Below are positions 11,587 to 21,925 of a stretch of DNA of 64,000 nucleotides, piece after piece. Below the pieces are notes generated by a model, which was given only the letters and a program-made list of their open reading frames with translations, was not told the origin of the DNA and ran no database searches. Position numbers and translations under genes: made by a program. Source of the stretch: Melitaea cinxia (taxonomy: Eukaryota > Arthropoda > Insecta > Lepidoptera > Nymphalidae); contig NC_059408.1 in the NCBI RefSeq assembly GCF_905220565.1, positions 11,408,508-11,472,507 of the forward strand, read 5' to 3'. Each line of letters opens with the position of its first letter. The stretch's first letter is position 1.

Positions 11587-13245
11587 CCTCCCTCCTTAAG
11601 ATGGAAGCTAGTAACGCAGCTTCCAGGAGCGTCCTCGCGACATCTTTCTGTTCTGACATCTGACTGTTTGCTTCTGCTATATACTTTCCACGCGACTACG
11701 CCTCCTATCAAGACATAGAGGAGTAGTGTAGACCAACTCGGGATTAGCATAGTATTGAGCCAATTGGATTCTTCTACTTCTTGAATGTCTTCTGCTTTAT
11801 TCATGAGTTCATGGATGCTGTCTAACGAAAGGTCGTCTAAATGTAATTCGTACTTGACCTCTTCTTCATGTATGATGTTTTGATTAGGTAACGGGATAAC
11901 TTCATTGATATTGATAATATTTCTATGTGTTCTCAACGTTCTGTTCAATAAATTAATTTGGCAATCTTCTGTGACGGTGACGAGAAAGACATTTGACGTT
12001 TTTAAATATTTTGTTTTGGGTCCACATTGAATTCTTGAGATTTCAGGTGCAGTTAATATTGTTAGCCACGTAGTTTCTGATATCTTCTGAAGCTTTCCCC
12101 GTTTCAAGTTTAGACGAGCATGCGTGCAGTTTCCAGCTTGTTGTCTGATAAGAGAGATGATGCAATCTTCTGATTTTTCTATTATTCTTGTGTCCAACGA
12201 TTTGCAAAGCATGGTGTCATCGGAGATCTTCTTGCAATCTTCCTCTAAGTATGCGTACTCATCTCTTCCAAGTGCAAGGAATTTGGACTTAGGAATTATA
12301 GTAAGGTTTTGTTTATTAGGGATGGAATAGATATGGATATAATCATATATATTATCATCAGTGGATGGGATTTCCAATATGAAAGTTAAAGAATGTCTTG
12401 TACTATAGGCTTTTACGACCATAGACTTTTCTATTTTATGGATATTTTCCATAGAAATCTCTACAACTGGTTTGAAAGAAGAAATTTTCTGCAAATTATT
12501 TATTTCTAAAATTAAATTTCGTGGGTTTATAATACTAGGATGCATTATGCCTAATTGCGAGAATGACATAGCATCTTCTAACAACATTAGCTTATCTAAA
12601 ATTAACTGCAAACTAAAACTTATTTGTACGTATATCTCTAAAAAGTGCAACTGATTTATAACAGTGTTTGCATTTACGGTAATATTTTTTAACATAGAAG
12701 CTATTCGGTTTTCATTTTCATTTATCTTATTTACCTGAATAGAAAATTCATCAATAGTATCCTGCGCTAAGGACACTGTTCGTTTCTGGGAGTTGCTAAT
12801 TTTATTGACTGAAGAACGGATATTATTAATTTCATTTTCTATACGAATCGCGTCTTCGTTATCTAAATTACCAGTGATAACTTTTACTAAGGAACCTAAA
12901 CCGTTAATGAGACCGCGCTTGACTCTATTTCTCGGTGCCATGAAACTTAACTTTTTGTCAATAAGGTTCAGATTGTGTTCGATCTGATCCCTATAGGTTT
13001 TATGTAGGTCTACTAATGGAGTTTTGTTTTCGGCTGTTTTTGTACTTGCATATAGGGACATCAGTTTAGTGGAAACTTCATGTAGATGAGTTATATTGTA
13101 GGTGCAGGCAAGGTTAAAGGAATCAATTTGTTTAATGATATGACCTTGTTTAAGTAGTAGAATTCCGTTAGTGTTATCAATGGGTTGTATTGCTACGTCG
13201 GATTTTGATTGGAACACGAAGGATCCGGTGATGAAGATGATGACC
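11571..13245 (-). CDS. env: errantivirus envelope glycoprotein (Baculo_F-like), 3' exon
   Basis: This encodes a class I fusion-type envelope protein related to errantiviral Env and baculovirus F. Visible parts: a hydrophobic VIIFITGSFVF stretch just after a splice-acceptor-like site; a furin-type RVKR site followed by a GLINGLG fusion peptide (about 12900-12925), the hallmark of this family; heptad-like sequence after it; several N-linked sites; a C-terminal membrane span (LLLYVLIGGVVAW, about 11680-11720) and a short tail. About 557 codons are open. No ATG precedes the hydrophobic segment, so translation should need a spliced mRNA that supplies the start codon, as known for gypsy-type env. 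The frame overlaps the end of pol by about 50 bases, runs into the LTR, and is unbroken. Confidence 0.88.
11587..11597 (-). other. errantivirus polypurine tract
   Basis: The minus strand reads AAGGAGGGAGG directly before the 3' LTR. This is the expected place and composition for the plus-strand DNA primer. Confidence 0.85.
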
Positions 13246-16200
13246 CTGGAACAAGATGAGGTCTACGTAGGAGTTTGAAGTGAACTCTTATAGACTTAGA
13301 GTTAGGATGGTTACCTATAATTTCTGCTACATTATTGGGATGAAGATGGATGATTTTATACGGGCCTTTAAATACCGGCTTCGTTTTGTTGTTTCTCGCG
13401 GTTTTGGCGACCTGTTTGAAAACTGTTTCACCTACCTTAAATGTTATTTCCTCTGCTGTCTGGTTGCGTTTTGCTATGATTTGTTCCTTGTGCTTTGACA
13501 TGCTTGCTGCAACACACTCCTGTACGGCTTCAGCGTTTTTTTTTTTATGTTTAAGTACATAATCTTGGTAAAATTGCTTAGTATAATGAAGCTCTAAGGG
13601 GTTTCGAGATGCAGTATGTCCAAAAAGTAACTCATGTGGGGTGTATTCTGTTGCTGAATGAATAGTATTATTGTATGCAATAACAGAGAATTTCATGATT
13701 AATTGTATGGGGTCGTCTTTATTAGTCATTCTTTGGATCCTAATTATTTCTCCTATTGTCGAATGAAAACGCTCTATGGGTGAGTTTGAATTTGGATTAT
13801 ATGGAGTTGTGAAATGAATATTGATATCATGTAAGGCACACATCTCCTTTATGACATCGTTATCAAACTTACTGTCAGAGTCAGTTGTAATTTTAAAAGG
13901 GGTTCCTAACACTGAGAAAACATCAAATAAGGCTTCTGCTATATGTACGCTAGAAGTTGCACTTAAAGGGATTGCCTGAGCATATTTTGAGAAATTATCG
14001 ATGATAGTAAGAAAAGTAGCTCCTTCCGTGGAATATAAGTCCATGAATAGATGCTGCATAGGTTTAGTTGGGGTTTCTGTTAGGGCTAATGGGGGTCTTA
14101 AGGGATTTCTTTCATACTTAGCTTGTAAGCATATATTACATTGATTGACAAATGCTTGAATAGTGAGTAACATGTTGGGCCAATGGTAACTTCTATGGAT
14201 TTTCTTGTACGTTTCTTGGATACCACGATGAATCGTCTTTCCTTCGTGATACTTTTTAATTATTTCTTGTTGTTCTGTCTTATTTTCTACCAAAGTAACG
14301 CGTGTAGTACATCTCAATAGCTTAGGGCCTCTATCATTGAATATCGTTGTATACACTCTAGAGAATGCGTGATAAAGATCTTCATTATAGAAATAACAAT
14401 GGAATACTCGATCGGCTATGGTATGCTCTTTTAAAAATTGTATAATTTCTTTTTCAGTATTATTCACTGGGATGAATACATCCTTAATAATTTTACGAGA
14501 ACTTGTTGATCTATTGTCTACCCTATAAGTTGAACCCGGGGTTGATCTAATATGAAATTGCTTAAGTTGTCTGTCTATGGCATCTTCTAAAATTGGTATT
14601 CCTTGGTTTTCATTATCAGGTTGGGTATGATTGGTCGAAACGAGATTGTCAGGGTCAATTGCACTCATACTGTCAGATTCGGGTTCTATGCTAAGAGGTC
14701 GTTCGTCATGTCTAAGTGTTGTGTCCTCGTCAATATTAGTATTATTACCTACAGAAGGGATTTCTTGTTGTGTTTCTGTTTCGGTCTCTTCTTCTCGGCG
14801 TACATTCTCAAATATCCTATTTATTATTTCGTCATCGTCATTGTCGTGTAGATTTACTGCAAGAGAATCGATGCTTTTATGGAAAATTTTTACTCGGGAG
14901 AGAGCGTCTGCGTTTGTATTTTGTCGTCCTTTTTTATAAATAACCTCGTAGTCATACTCGGCTAGTTTTAATCTCCATCGCGTTAATTTAGAGTTGGGGT
15001 CTTTTAACGACATTAACCATGTTAGGGGCCTATGATCGGTATATATTATAAATTTTCGACCGTAAAGGTATGGTCTGAAGTATTTAACTGCCCATACTAT
15101 AGCCAATAATTCCTTTTCTATTGTTGAGTAGCGAGTCTCGGTGTCAGAAAGAGTCCTAGATGCATAAGCTACGGGCTTATCCGCGCCTACGGGTCCTTGT
15201 GATAATATTGCACCAAGGGCTACGTCTGATGCGTCTGTTGTCAGTATAAAAGTCTGGTCAAAATTTGGATATTGTAAGATAGGTGCATTCGTCAAGATTT
15301 GTTTGCATTTATTAAAAGATTCTACGAATTCTGGTGAATGTATTACCTTACTATGTTTCTTTAGACATAGAGTCATGGGCTTGGTCAGTTTTGCGAAATC
15401 TTTGATGAATTTTCTATAGTACCCTACTAGTCCTAAAAAACTTTTAATGTCTTTAGGGGTTTTAGGTAAAGGAAAGTTCAAAACGGCTTTAATTTTGTCC
15501 TGGTTTGGAACGACTCCTTGTTCTGTTAGTTCATGACCTAAGAATTTGACGTGCTTTTTCAAAAATTCGGATTTGTCTAATTGGATTTTTAAGTTATGAA
15601 TTTTAAACTTATCAAAAACTTGTTTAATTTTTTCAATGTGCTCTTGTAATGATGTGGATATTATTATGACATCGTCTAAATAAGTGAAAACGTTTTCTAT
15701 ACCTCTAAGGATGTGATCCATTAGTCTTTGAAAAGTGCTAGGTGCATTTTTCAGACCAAACGGCATTCTAAGAAACTCGTAATGTCCTCTCTCGGTAGTG
15801 AAAGCTGTCTTTTCGATATCGTCTGGATGCATTTCTACTTGATGATACCCACTAGCAAGATCTAACGTCGTGAAGTATTGTGCTCGTCCTAGTCTGTCTA
15901 GGATGTCATTAATGTTCGGTAAGGGGTATTTGTCCTCTATGAGTCGGTCATTAAGTCTTCGATAGTCGATAACTAGCCTCCACTTCACCTTTCCGGATGA
16001 GTCTGCCTTTTTTGGGACAATATGGACGGGACAAGACCATGGAGATATACTTTCACGTATAATACCCTGTTTTAGTAAGTTATCTACTTGTTGTTGTATT
16101 TCCTTACGCTGTTGTGGGGCCTGTCGGTAATTTCTAACAAATATTGGGGTTTGGTCAGTCAGTCTAAGTTTATGCTTAACATCGTGCGTGAAAGAAAGTG

Positions 16201-17041
16201 GAATATTTTCAGAGTAGAAGATGTCTCTGTACCGATAGCAAATTTTTGTGATTTCGCGACGCTCTTCATCATTCATGTGGTCTGTACGTATTTTTCGTAA
16301 ATTATTACACAACTCTTTGTCTAAGTCTGGGTTCACTGTATGAGAATTTAAGCTACATTGAGTTATATTCGAGTTACTGTTATAGAATTCTAAAGGAATA
16401 TTCTCCGTATTACGTATTACTTTCTTAACTGTATTAAAATTAATAATGGAAGTTTTGAATTTTCCTCTACTAACCTGCACTATTGCCGCGGGTGATTTTA
16501 AATCATTAGACCAAATGTACTCGTCATGAATATATTCGCCGTCAGAATAATTAGTTTTTAAAGTTATAAGTTTTTCACATCTGGGTTCGATGGTTAATTT
16601 TTTACTGGGATGGTCAAAATGAATAGGTAAGTCTGCTGTCGATGTATGTAAAATCTTATTTTTTAAGTCGATATTACTACATAATGTTTTAAGTAAGTCT
16701 AAACCAATCAGTCCTTTGTACTTCGGGTCAAAGTCAAATATCAGAAATTTATGAACTATATCTGTGTTAAAAGCTGGAGGTAATGGTAAATAAGCTACAT
16801 AATTATGCTGCGTGGTTGCATGTGCTGTCTTTATTTCGAATGGTTCAAATTCTACACAATATTGAAAGATAGAATTTATAATTACTTCGGGGGATATCAA
16901 TGATCTAGAAGCACCAGTATCTATTAGGAACTTACCTTTAAATTCTGGTAATTCTATATAAGGGAGATGGTCTTTATCTTGATTGTTTAATTTTATTACT
17001 TCTCTTCGCCTGGGTCTGGGCTTATCGTAAAAACCTGCTGG
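13193..17041 (-). CDS. pol: errantivirus Pol polyprotein (PR-RT-RNaseH-IN)
   Basis: The frame is open from 17041 to 13193 (about 1283 codons), in the -1 frame relative to gag. Domains in order: aspartic protease with LIDTGAS (DTG at 16913-16921); reverse transcriptase with the YLDDV catalytic box (15668-15682); RNase H with TTDASD and the IEKEL segment (about 15080-15260); integrase with an HHCC zinc finger (about 14105-14250) and a DDE core whose D, D and E fall near 14045, 13880 and 13775; and a C-terminal GPY module (KPVFKGPYKI). Catalytic motifs are intact. The only ATG-less start suggestion is a TTG at 16900, after the protease active site, so -1 frameshifting from gag is the likely route. 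Confidence 0.95.
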   Translation of the reverse strand, partial: PAGFYDKPRPRRREVIKLNNQDKDHLPYIELPEFKGKFLIDTGASRSLISPEVIINSIFQYCVEFEPFEIKTAHATTQHNYVAYLPLPPAFNTDIVHKFLIFDFDPKYKGLIGLDLLKTLCSNIDLKNKILHTSTADLPIHFDHPSKKLTIEPRCEKLITLKTNYSDGEYIHDEYIWSNDLKSPAAIVQVSRGKFKTSIINFNTVKKVIRNTENIPLEFYNSNSNITQCSLNSHTVNPDLDKELCNNLRKIRTDHMNDEERREITKICYRYRDIFYSENIPLSFTHDVKHKLRLTDQTPIFVRNYRQAPQQRKEIQQQVDNLLKQGIIRESISPWSCPVHIVPKKADSSGKVKWRLVIDYRRLNDRLIEDKYPLPNINDILDRLGRAQYFTTLDLASGYHQVEMHPDDIEKTAFTTERGHYEFLRMPFGLKNAPSTFQRLMDHILRGIENVFTYLDDVIIISTSLQEHIEKIKQVFDKFKIHNLKIQLDKSEFLKKHVKFLGHELTEQGVVPNQDKIKAVLNFPLPKTPKDIKSFLGLVGYYRKFIKDFAKLTKPMTLCLKKHSKVIHSPEFVESFNKCKQILTNAPILQYPNFDQTFILTTDASDVALGAILSQGPVGADKPVAYASRTLSDTETRYSTIEKELLAIVWAVKYFRPYLYGRKFIIYTDHRPLTWLMSLKDPNSKLTRWRLKLAEYDYEVIYKKGRQNTNADALSRVKIFHKSIDSLAVNLHDNDDDEIINRIFENVRREEETETETQQEIPSVGNNTNIDEDTTLRHDERPLSIEPESDSMSAIDPDNLVSTNHTQPDNENQGIPILEDAIDRQLKQFHIRSTPGSTYRVDNRSTSSRKIIKDVFIPVNNTEKEIIQFLKEHTIADRVFHCYFYNEDLYHAFSRVYTTIFNDRGPKLLRCTTRVTLVENKTEQQEIIKKYHEGKTIHRGIQETYKKIHRSYHWPNMLLTIQAFVNQCNICLQAKYERNPLRPPLALTETPTKPMQHLFMDLYSTEGATFLTIIDNFSKYAQAIPLSATSSVHIAEALFDVFSVLGTPFKITTDSDSKFDNDVIKEMCALHDINIHFTTPYNPNSNSPIERFHSTIGEIIRIQRMTNKDDPIQLIMKFSVIAYNNTIHSATEYTPHELLFGHTASRNPLELHYTKQFYQDYVLKHKKKNAEAVQECVAASMSKHKEQIIAKRNQTAEEITFKVGETVFKQVAKTARNNKTKPVFKGPYKIIHLHPNNVAEIIGNHPNSKSIRVHFKLLRRPHLVPGSSSSSPDPSCSNQNPT
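13240..13265 (-). promoter_or_regulatory. probable splice acceptor for env mRNA
   Basis: The minus strand reads CCTCATCTTGTTCCAG then GGTC, with AG at 13246-13247. The pyrimidine-rich run ends exactly before the hydrophobic, signal-like start of Env. Use of the site is inferred; the matching donor was not identified. Confidence 0.55.
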
Positions 17042-18078
17042 TCACTTACCTCTTCATTTGCATATGATTCTTGATCATTCAATACGCTATCGTACGGATA
17101 ATGGTCATTGTACATACCTTGTTCGTTTTCATATGGCTGTTCTTCATGTGAACCTGTGTAGTATAACTCTTCTACTGCAAACTGTGGTTTTTGAGGTTTA
17201 TTGACTGATCTCATGGTCACGTCTGAAACTTTTTGTTGCTTAGGCTGACTTACCTGCTGTTGGGGAAAGTTTCTTTGAAAACCTCCCGCTGGTGGTCTAT
17301 AGTTGCTTGATGAAGGGCGATTCTTCCATGGTAACATGGACTGAACCCATTGCTGGCGTTGCTCAGGTGACAAATTATTTTTTTGTGGTACAAAATTGTT
17401 ATTTTGTCTTTGGACTGGGTTATTTGCGAATGGTGTATAATTTGGAAACTGAATGAAGTTTTTAATTGGTTCTCTAACCTTGGCTGAAGATGATGTTGGT
17501 GTATTAACCTGAATATTATTAAATGTCTTGCTATATGCAAGTCTAGCCTCCTCCTGTCTGGCTATAACTATAGCTGATTCTAAATTAAGCGGCTGAGCTA
17601 TTCTCACTCCTATTGAAACTTGGAAATCTAAATTATTGGTATATTGTTCTATTACCATCTTTTCATAATATGATTTATCAGAATGCGCGCCTACTGAGAA
17701 AAGTGCATCCAATATATCTCGTAAGCGTTTGCCAAACGATTCTGCGTCTTCATTTTTATGACGTCTCATACGACTTAATTCCTGCATTAATTGTATTTCA
17801 TTACGCGGTTCCCGCAATCTTTGTATGAGGGCAGCCTTAATGACTTCCCAAGAGGTGAGAGTTTCCTCATACGCGATAGCTTCTGTGGCTAATCCACTTA
17901 ATCGGCTTTTAATTAAACATAATATAGCTGGATGAGCTCTAACTGAACTATCTAAAAGATTTAAAATGTTTTCTACTTCTCTAATGTAGTAATTCAATAG
18001 TTTCGGATTACCATCGTATCGCGGCATGAATTCCGAGATAAGCTTGAAACTTGAGGCATCACACGTTTCGAACGACAT
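16996..18078 (-). CDS. gag: errantivirus Gag
   Basis: This 360-aa structural protein starts at ATG 18078 and ends at TAA 16996-16998. The N-terminal two thirds follow the errantiviral capsid pattern: YDGNPKLLNYYIREVENIL near residue 20, then a helical region ending around AIVIARQEEARLAYSK. The C-terminal third is rich in Q, N and P, and no CCHC zinc knuckle is present, which is usual for errantiviruses. It overlaps the pol frame by 46 bases. Confidence 0.92.
   Translation of the reverse strand: MSFETCDASSFKLISEFMPRYDGNPKLLNYYIREVENILNLLDSSVRAHPAILCLIKSRLSGLATEAIAYEETLTSWEVIKAALIQRLREPRNEIQLMQELSRMRRHKNEDAESFGKRLRDILDALFSVGAHSDKSYYEKMVIEQYTNNLDFQVSIGVRIAQPLNLESAIVIARQEEARLAYSKTFNNIQVNTPTSSSAKVREPIKNFIQFPNYTPFANNPVQRQNNNFVPQKNNLSPEQRQQWVQSMLPWKNRPSSSNYRPPAGGFQRNFPQQQVSQPKQQKVSDVTMRSVNKPQKPQFAVEELYYTGSHEEQPYENEQGMYNDHYPYDSVLNDQESYANEEVSDQQVFTISPDPGEEK
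17026..17037 (-). promoter_or_regulatory. probable gag-pol -1 frameshift site
   Basis: The gag/pol overlap (16996-17041) contains one homopolymer: GGTTTTTACG on the minus strand, with gag codons GTT TTT ACG. Slipping back one base puts TTT onto TTT and enters the pol frame, which opens at 17041. It is not a textbook X-XXY-YYZ heptamer, so it is the best candidate and not a certain site. Confidence 0.5.
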
Positions 18079-18592
18079 TGTTATTCTTTATACTTAACTT
18101 TATAAAATTTAAAAAGACAATAATTTTAAGTATAAGTATTTATTTAATTATTTCAAATTAAATAAAAAGAAATTATTAATTATATAATTATTTTAATTAA
18201 TTGTTATTACTATTATACTAGGACGTAAATCTCTATAGCGATTTTAGCATTTAAGATATACACCCTAAATTATAGTGTTTATTTATTTCAACTAATATTA
18301 ATACCTATTTTATTTTAATAGGAAGTAAATGCCTACAGCGATTTTAGCCTTTAGACAAAAACACCCTTAAAAGTATAATTAAAATATATACGGAAGGAAA
18401 TATAGCAAAGGAACTTGGAATTGAGAGAGTACTCACCAAAGCGCCTTCTGCATCTCCTCTCCGGGTCTTGTATCTTCTCTTGAAGACTTCACCGATGCCG
18501 CCGTTGTAGATTCGTTGTAGAGAAGGTCGCGGTTTTAACGATCAAAATCGTTCAATTGACCGAAGATTTTATTCACTCAATTGCCGCAACAA
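18079..18592 (-). other. errantivirus 5' leader with an internal repeat pair
   Basis: This untranslated leader lies between PBS and gag. Two roughly 48-bp segments, at about 18219-18268 and 18319-18369, share TAGGA-GTAAAT, then CTA-AGCGATTTTAGC and TTTA. Their spacing is about 100 bp. The gypsy insulator (Su(Hw) repeats) lies in the same position in its element, but the sequence here is not that motif. Confidence 0.6.
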
Positions 18593-18607
18593 CTACCGAC
18601 TGCGCCA
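18593..18607 (-). other. errantivirus primer binding site (tRNA-Ser type)
   Basis: The minus strand reads TGGCGCAGTCGGTAG, overlapping the last T of the 5' LTR. It is complementary to the CCA-bearing 3' end of insect tRNA-Ser, allowing one G-U pair, and matches the primer type reported for 17.6/297. Confidence 0.75.
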
Positions 18608-18877
18608 GTTATGATATGGCGACCGATGAAAGTCTTTTTAAAAACAATTTTGTTTAAATTCACAATATTTATTAATTCAAAATATAAAATGAAATTACAA
18701 TTAAATTAGAAATAAAAGTAACTGTTCTTTGAGATAGTTGATACAAGACTGATTTAAAATATATTTTAATAATTAAATTGTAAAACAATCAAAATGCTGA
18801 ATTGCTTATTCTATTGTTCCCATGTTCCATCCATTCTTCCTTAGTAAGCTGGATTCTTGTGTTACGGCGTGGTAACT
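18607..18877 (-). repeat. errantivirus 5' LTR
   Basis: The 271-bp LTR is identical to the 3' LTR at all but one position. The right target duplication CGAG follows at 18878-18881. Confidence 0.95.
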
Positions 18878-19049
18878 CGAGATGTGATTTTTTATTTAGA
18901 TATTTTACCGTCACGTGTTTCTGATTTGCCACTAATGGCGGTGTTGGCGGAACATAAAATGCATTTTTACCATGTCTTGTGACCATACCGTACGCAAATT
19001 GTTGGAATTCAGTTTTGTAGCTACATAAGTTATTTTCGACACCTTTGGC
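18878..19049 (-). pseudogene. exon-like frame interrupted by the errantivirus
   Basis: On the minus strand a frame is open from 19049 to the LTR edge, with a normal amino-acid mix (it includes MVTRHGKNAFYVPPTPP). It does not look like a retroelement protein. Before the insertion it would have continued past the CGAG site at 11312-11315 for four more codons to a TAA at 11304-11306. Now it reads about 29 codons into the LTR. A possible splice acceptor, TATGTAG, lies at about 19021-19027. The protein is not recognised. It could be the last exon of a real gene with an altered C-terminus, or chance. Confidence 0.4.
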
Positions 19050-21104
19050 TTAGAATGTATTACTTATTATTCAAGAAATTTACGTATTATTCCTCCTCAC
19101 TATAATAAACTTAAACTAGTAAAATTGAACACTTTTTACGAGTTTCAATCATTTATAACAAGGTGTCTTGACAAGAAAATCATGACATTGTTGATGAATG
19201 CCTACCTCGTACTTAACTTTTTATATGAATGAAAAATGCAAAATATTATCATTTAGTAGATCCTGTCCAGGGATATTGTATACACCCCACAAACAATCGG
19301 AAGTATGAGAGCGTTACTTAAGTAACTAATCATGCCTCTTAAGTAACGATTTCCTGGTACGTCATTGCCATGTCCTTACGAAATGCAAGTCAACTTGTAA
19401 AGTGTCGTTTCCGTGTTATTTTCGCATGAATGGCAATAATTACATAACAAATTTACTGCTTTGGCGCTAAGCATTCATTGATACTTGACGCAGTGATATT
19501 TTTTTTATTTTAGTTCTCAGCTATCGACAGCAGTACATTTTTGATTTGTTAAAAAAATACTTCTATAATCTTAAACAGTAAATATTCTGTCTAAATATAA
19601 ATATAGTAATTTGTATATTCGTATATAAATAGTAACATTTTAAACAATTTTTTATCGAAAGCTCGTAACTTCAATTACCAATTCACGTACACATATTATT
19701 TAATTAATTGCAAGTTTATGAGTAAGTGCCGTTTTAGAGAATTGATTTTTTCTTGACCACTTAAAAGGCACCTTTAAAGTGTTGGTTACTAATATTAATA
19801 TATGACTTTTGCGATTTTTATCAGTTCAGTTATAGAGTGGAAGCGGATACTTGAATGCCGTTAAAAGCGTTTAATGTGACTTGTGACGGAAATAGCGTGT
19901 TTTTAAATCGCTTCAAAGATTTTTAAGTGTCCATAAGCTGTTAAGATATTTAGTGTAATTGTTTTACGAATGTGTTTTTATTTCTAATATAGCAATACTT
20001 TTTTTACAGGGCCCTAAAAGTATAGTGTACAATTTTTGTCGAGTTGCAAAGTACCTAATTTTATATTTATTTAATAAATTATAGTTAAAAAAACTAAAAA
20101 AGCACGCTTTTATAGCTCATCGAAATAAAAAGTAAAAAATAATTTTTAATTACAAAGAGTTTATATTACTAATTAATTACTTCAAAATAAATATATAATA
20201 AAATTTAAGTTATTAAGAGAATAATTCAATTCAGAGTAAAAAACGTGGGGTGCATTTTACTATATTTTCATAACTTTTTACTATGTTTTTATAACTCTCC
20301 GCACATAGATAATAATTGTTACATTTAATATATCAAGCATCCCAACTAACGTATAAAAACAGTTTTTCGTTTATAATAGAGCAGAAATAAAAGGGTAAAA
20401 AAGAACAGGTAAGTTGCTACATAATAATAAACGAAGGCATTTTAAGAACTTCAGGTCGGCACATTTCGTCAAAATTCACGCCCGCTGGATATCTTTGGGT
20501 CAAATTAACATGTTTTTCTCAAAACCAAACAGGATGAAATCCTCATTGGCACCCTTAAAAATGTTTTTTTTTTTCCTGAAAATACCGGCAACTGTTAATA
20601 GCGGCACTTTGTTCGTCACCTCTTGTTGACGAAATATTGATGCGTGAACTCTTGTTTTATTACCAATTTAATATTGCAACTACTCAAAAAATAAATTACC
20701 CTTAACACGAAAAATTTATGGTTTAAAATCGTTTGTGAATTAAACTATATGTCTATCAATGTTTTTTTGGTGTTTGCGGAACTTAAAGCAAGTATACGAA
20801 TTTCACGCGAGACTTATTTGTTTTGCGCGATGCTGTTTCGTACAAAAGTGCAGAGTTGTGAATTTTAACAGGGCAAGTGGCACGTTCTATTGGTTTTCAC
20901 AGCTAAATGGACTTGAAAGACGACTTGTAATAATGGAAACCGGTGCGGAAAGCTTAAGACTCGATATAAAGTATTAGGATAATCATTGCATTATATTAAG
21001 CAGTGTATTTATTCTTATACTAGTAATCTCAACCAATATGCCTTCTTGAATACATTTTGTACTTAATCTTTTGGACACGTTTTTAAGAAATGGTGATATA
21101 GTAT
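19050..21104. other. AT-rich non-coding stretch
   Basis: No gene is recognised. A perfect 14-bp palindrome GTTACTTAAGTAAC lies near 19313-19326, with CTTAAGTAAC again soon after. Open frames at 20414 and 20759 are short and show no family pattern. Confidence 0.4.
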
Positions 21105-21235
21105 TCAACATCATCATCAACATCCATCCACCAGGTAGGAGAATGATAGAAGCTTAATTCACCATGCTGCTCTACTGCGGGTTGGCGGATATATTACCTA
21201 CTATGAATAACGATCGCTATCAGGTATAGATTTCA
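21105..21235 (-). repeat. SINE family A, truncated fragment
   Basis: CACCATGCTGCTCTACTGCG, GGTTGGCGGATATATTACC and CGCTATCAGGTA match the reverse complement of the body of the copies at 5488 and 35519. The tRNA head is missing. Confidence 0.65.
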
Positions 21236-21925
21236 AAAGACTAAAATCCTCAGATGTATATAAATGTTAATGTGTATACTCGTATTATAAGATAAATTGT
21301 TATTTCTTTAGTGTATTTGTTGTAGTGTTATTAATTTATGCTTGTTTATTGGCATATATTACGCCTTGGTTGTATACTGTATTTAAGTGCAATAAATGTA
21401 AACGGTAATAAATAAATAAATAAAATAAATAAATAAATAAATTGCTAATCCAAAATTATCGTAGCGCACTTTAATATTAAGTAACTATATAGTAAATTAC
21501 AGCTGCATGTAAATGTCCCAATGTTGGACAAACGCCTCTAGGTCTGAAAAGACGTAGTAGGTATATGAGCTTAAGCCGATTCAGGTTTGAAGTTCATAAT
21601 GCTTATTGCATGCATTACCTTCGTCGTTGAGCAAAAACAGATTAAACGTATATTTAAAACAGATTTAAGGCATGTAAAGTCTGCGATACGATGCTTAATT
21701 AAAGCCCGTAATCATTCGTTGAAGTATAATGCAAAAATACTCTATACTATTATTAGCAATTATGTTAATATATTCTGCATGTAGATTATCCGGCCCGGAC
21801 TTATAAGTGGTGTGTTACTTTGTGAGACTCACACTTGCAGCAACCAGGAAGCCAGTGTAGAATTATATCTAAGTAGTGGAGTTATAGTTATCTTAGTTTG
21901 TATATAGGTTTCTATAAGTGTCCCT
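21236..21925. repeat. non-coding stretch with a probable LINE 3' tail
   Basis: A (TAAA)n/(AATA)n tract at about 21404-21441 follows an AATAAA-bearing segment, as at the 3' ends of non-LTR retrotransposons. No reverse transcriptase remnant is attached. The rest is unremarkable. Confidence 0.4.

Larger units (their letters stand above)
11316..18877 (-). mobile_element. complete errantivirus (Ty3/gypsy-clade endogenous retrovirus with env)
   Basis: All parts of an insect errantivirus are present in order on the minus strand: 5' LTR (18607-18877), PBS, leader, gag, pol by -1 frameshift, env, PPT and 3' LTR (11316-11586). LTR ends are AGTTA...TAACT as in the gypsy/17.6/297 group. The target duplication is CGAG (11312-11315 and 18878-18881), the 4-bp size known for this group. 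The 271-bp LTRs differ by one base, so the insertion is recent, and no stop or frameshift breaks gag, pol or env. Closest known type: lepidopteran TED-like elements. The copy may be competent for transcription; whether it forms particles cannot be judged from sequence. Confidence 0.95.

Noticed and set aside
16900..16900. TTG start for errantivirus Pol
   Set aside because: It would cut off the protease DTG that is in frame just upstream; the frame is open to 17041 and fits -1 frameshifting from gag.
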